Origin: an uncultured Rhodocyclaceae bacterium
Lineage (GTDB): Bacteria > Pseudomonadota > Gammaproteobacteria > Burkholderiales > Rhodocyclaceae
Direction of reading: 5' to 3'
DNA: 6,472 nt
NCBI GenBank assembly: GCA_903930805.1
Contig: CAIYZZ010000553.1
Span: 1-6,472, forward strand
Each line of letters opens with the position of its first letter. Position 1 is the stretch's first letter. The notes beneath the pieces are model-generated. The model was not told where the DNA came from, searched no databases, and saw only the letters and a list, made by a program, of their open reading frames with translations. The position numbers and the translations under genes are program-made. This document shows positions 5,283 to 6,472 of the stretch, one piece after another.

Positions 5283-6472
5283 TTATTTCAAAGTGGAAAG
5301 ACGCAGTGCCTCCTCATGGACGGCACCCATTTTATCCTCCCACTTCATTGCGGCGCGTTTTAGCGTTCCCTGCATGTCGCGCTCGAGCGCTTGGCGCGCT
5401 GCTTCAAGGCGCTGCCATTGCCATCGGGCCTCCAAGCGCGCCATGAATGTTCTTTGGAATTGTGCCGCGTTCATTTTGGAGTATTCGGTGGCGCTTCTGA
5501 CGGGTCCGAGGCGTTTTTGCAGTAAGTCGTAGGCGCCGTCCTGCCCCGCTGCCAGCCGAGCTTTTGCGTAGATTGAATAGAGATCCTCGGCCAGAGTTGG
5601 GATGAACATCGAGTCGCGCGCCGAGATCATGGCGTCCTGTGAGTTTTTGTAAAAGGCGGCCCATCCAATAAGTGACTGGGCGGCCTCGGGAAGCAAAAGG
5701 TCGCCGTGATCGTCAAGGATGTCGAATATCAACTCTGATAAACTTTTTGGAGATGGAGATGCGGCGCCCGCCACCAATGCCTTTGGCTCGGGAAGAGGGC
5801 GCACCACGAATTCCTTAAGCGCTGCGAGTTTTTTAGCCATCCGGCGCAAGGACTCGGTGGGCCCTGCCCCGCCGGTAATCGACTTTTCTTTGGTGGCTAG
5901 TGCGGCGAGAAGCGCCGCGCGCGGAATTTCCTTGAAAAGTCCGGGGCGCATCTCGACCAGTATGTCGGCGATTGCCGCCAGGTCGCCGGCGTCGTCGGCC
6001 GCCGCCCCGTTTATCTTGGCGACGAGCTTTTCGGTTTGCGCACGCGCGTCGATGCTTCCGCCAAGTGTTCCGGGGTCGGCGAGCAGGGAGACGACCATTC
6101 CGTTGGCAAGGCACAGCCACATCTCGGACTTACTTCCTGCGGCGGGCCGTCCGGAGACGCATTGCTGAGCCCCCGGAACCGCTGTTGGAGCCAGTGGTGT
6201 TTGCGCCGAATATGTCTTCACGATGAAGTCGTAGAAGGCCTTGGCTCCACCGGCCTCGGCGCAGGATGCGGGCCCGTAAACGCTGACGGTCATAAGAGCC
6301 GGCGAGCCGGAGTGTTTTGCCGGAGCTGGGGCCTCGGTGTAATAAACGGCCTCAGCCTTCGGGTCTTGTCCGGGAAGAGTAAGCAAATCGGTGAACTTGC
6401 CGCCGAGGCGCTCGATAAACTGAGGCTTGGATGCGCCTGCCAGAACGCAGGTTGAAAGGCAGGCGGCGCAAA
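5283..6472 (-). CDS. Hypothetical exported, mostly helical protein (5' end outside window)
   Basis: The frame is open from the right edge to TAA at 5285-5283, giving 395 visible residues. The first ones, CAACLSTCVLAGASKPQ, look like the end of a signal peptide, with a plausible signal peptidase cut after AGA. A lipoprotein signal cannot be ruled out because the true start lies beyond 6472. The TTG at 6386 is therefore not the likely start. The first part after the signal (FIERLGGKFTDLL, then VYYTEAPAP, MTVSVYGPAS) looks like mixed strands, with three cysteines (SCAEAGG, QQCVSG, WLCLANG) that could form disulphides in the periplasm. The rest, from about residue 120, is rich in Ala, Leu, Lys and Glu and looks helical, ending in a charged amphipathic stretch (ERDMQGTLKRAAMKWEDK, then MGAVHEEALRLS). 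No family is recognised and no catalytic motif is evident. It converges on the alcohol dehydrogenase gene. Confidence 0.75.
   Translation of the reverse strand, partial: CAACLSTCVLAGASKPQFIERLGGKFTDLLTLPGQDPKAEAVYYTEAPAPAKHSGSPALMTVSVYGPASCAEAGGAKAFYDFIVKTYSAQTPLAPTAVPGAQQCVSGRPAAGSKSEMWLCLANGMVVSLLADPGTLGGSIDARAQTEKLVAKINGAAADDAGDLAAIADILVEMRPGLFKEIPRAALLAALATKEKSITGGAGPTESLRRMAKKLAALKEFVVRPLPEPKALVAGAASPSPKSLSELIFDILDDHGDLLLPEAAQSLIGWAAFYKNSQDAMISARDSMFIPTLAEDLYSIYAKARLAAGQDGAYDLLQKRLGPVRSATEYSKMNAAQFQRTFMARLEARWQWQRLEAARQALERDMQGTLKRAAMKWEDKMGAVHEEALRLSTLK

Noticed and set aside
5283..6386. TTG at 6386 as the start of the exported protein gene
   Set aside because: The same frame is open through to 6472 and the upstream residues look like a signal peptide, so the start lies outside the window.
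5719..6455. Plus-strand frames opposite the exported protein gene (5719-6168, 5972-6226, 6036-6455)
   Set aside because: They overlap a longer coherent minus-strand frame and have low-complexity Arg/Ser/Ala-rich translations.
1..6472. CRISPR arrays, tRNA or rRNA genes, riboswitches
   Set aside because: No regularly spaced repeats, cloverleaf-like sequence or conserved rRNA segments were seen on either strand by eye.

Overview
The window looks like a piece of a moderately GC-rich Pseudomonadota (proteobacterial) chromosome. A beta- or gammaproteobacterium is the best guess, judging from GC-rich third codon positions, a YahK-type alcohol dehydrogenase, a GloA-type glyoxalase remnant and an IS66-family scrap. 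This is inference; no rRNA or marker gene is present.

Layout. The left edge carries the last 20 codons of an unidentified plus-strand gene (1-63). It faces a three-gene minus-strand operon across a short gap containing a hairpin that has T-runs in both directions. In transcription order the operon encodes an FAD-linked oxidase resembling cytokinin dehydrogenases (3616-2057), a soluble protein with two [4Fe-4S] motifs (2057-1398), and a flavoprotein of the geranylgeranyl-reductase-like family (1374-163). The first two genes overlap by one base (TGATG) and the third follows 23 nt later, so the three are very likely co-transcribed. The arrangement suggests an electron path from flavin oxidase to iron-sulphur carrier to flavin reductase. 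The substrates cannot be read from the sequence.

Upstream of the operon, about 3617-4081 holds no intact gene and is a small gene graveyard. It contains an IS66 TnpB-like fragment fused in frame to an internally deleted MFS transporter fragment (both minus strand), and then the frameshifted C-terminal third of a glyoxalase I (plus strand). The glyoxalase stop codon overlaps the start of an intact zinc alcohol dehydrogenase/aldehyde reductase of the YahK type (4082-5131, plus strand). A former glyoxalase-aldehyde reductase detoxification pair has apparently lost its first member. A near-perfect 15-bp direct repeat lies in the putative promoter region of the minus-strand operon.

The right end holds a minus-strand gene (5283 to beyond 6472) for an unrecognised, probably exported, largely helical protein. 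Its reading frame stays open to the window edge, so its start lies outside. A hairpin lies between it and the alcohol dehydrogenase gene.

The most interesting part is the oxidase/Fe-S/reductase operon. The oxidase lacks the histidine that binds FAD covalently in its relatives, and the reductase-like protein has several altered flavin-binding positions. The window shows no CRISPR array, tRNA, rRNA or complete mobile element.
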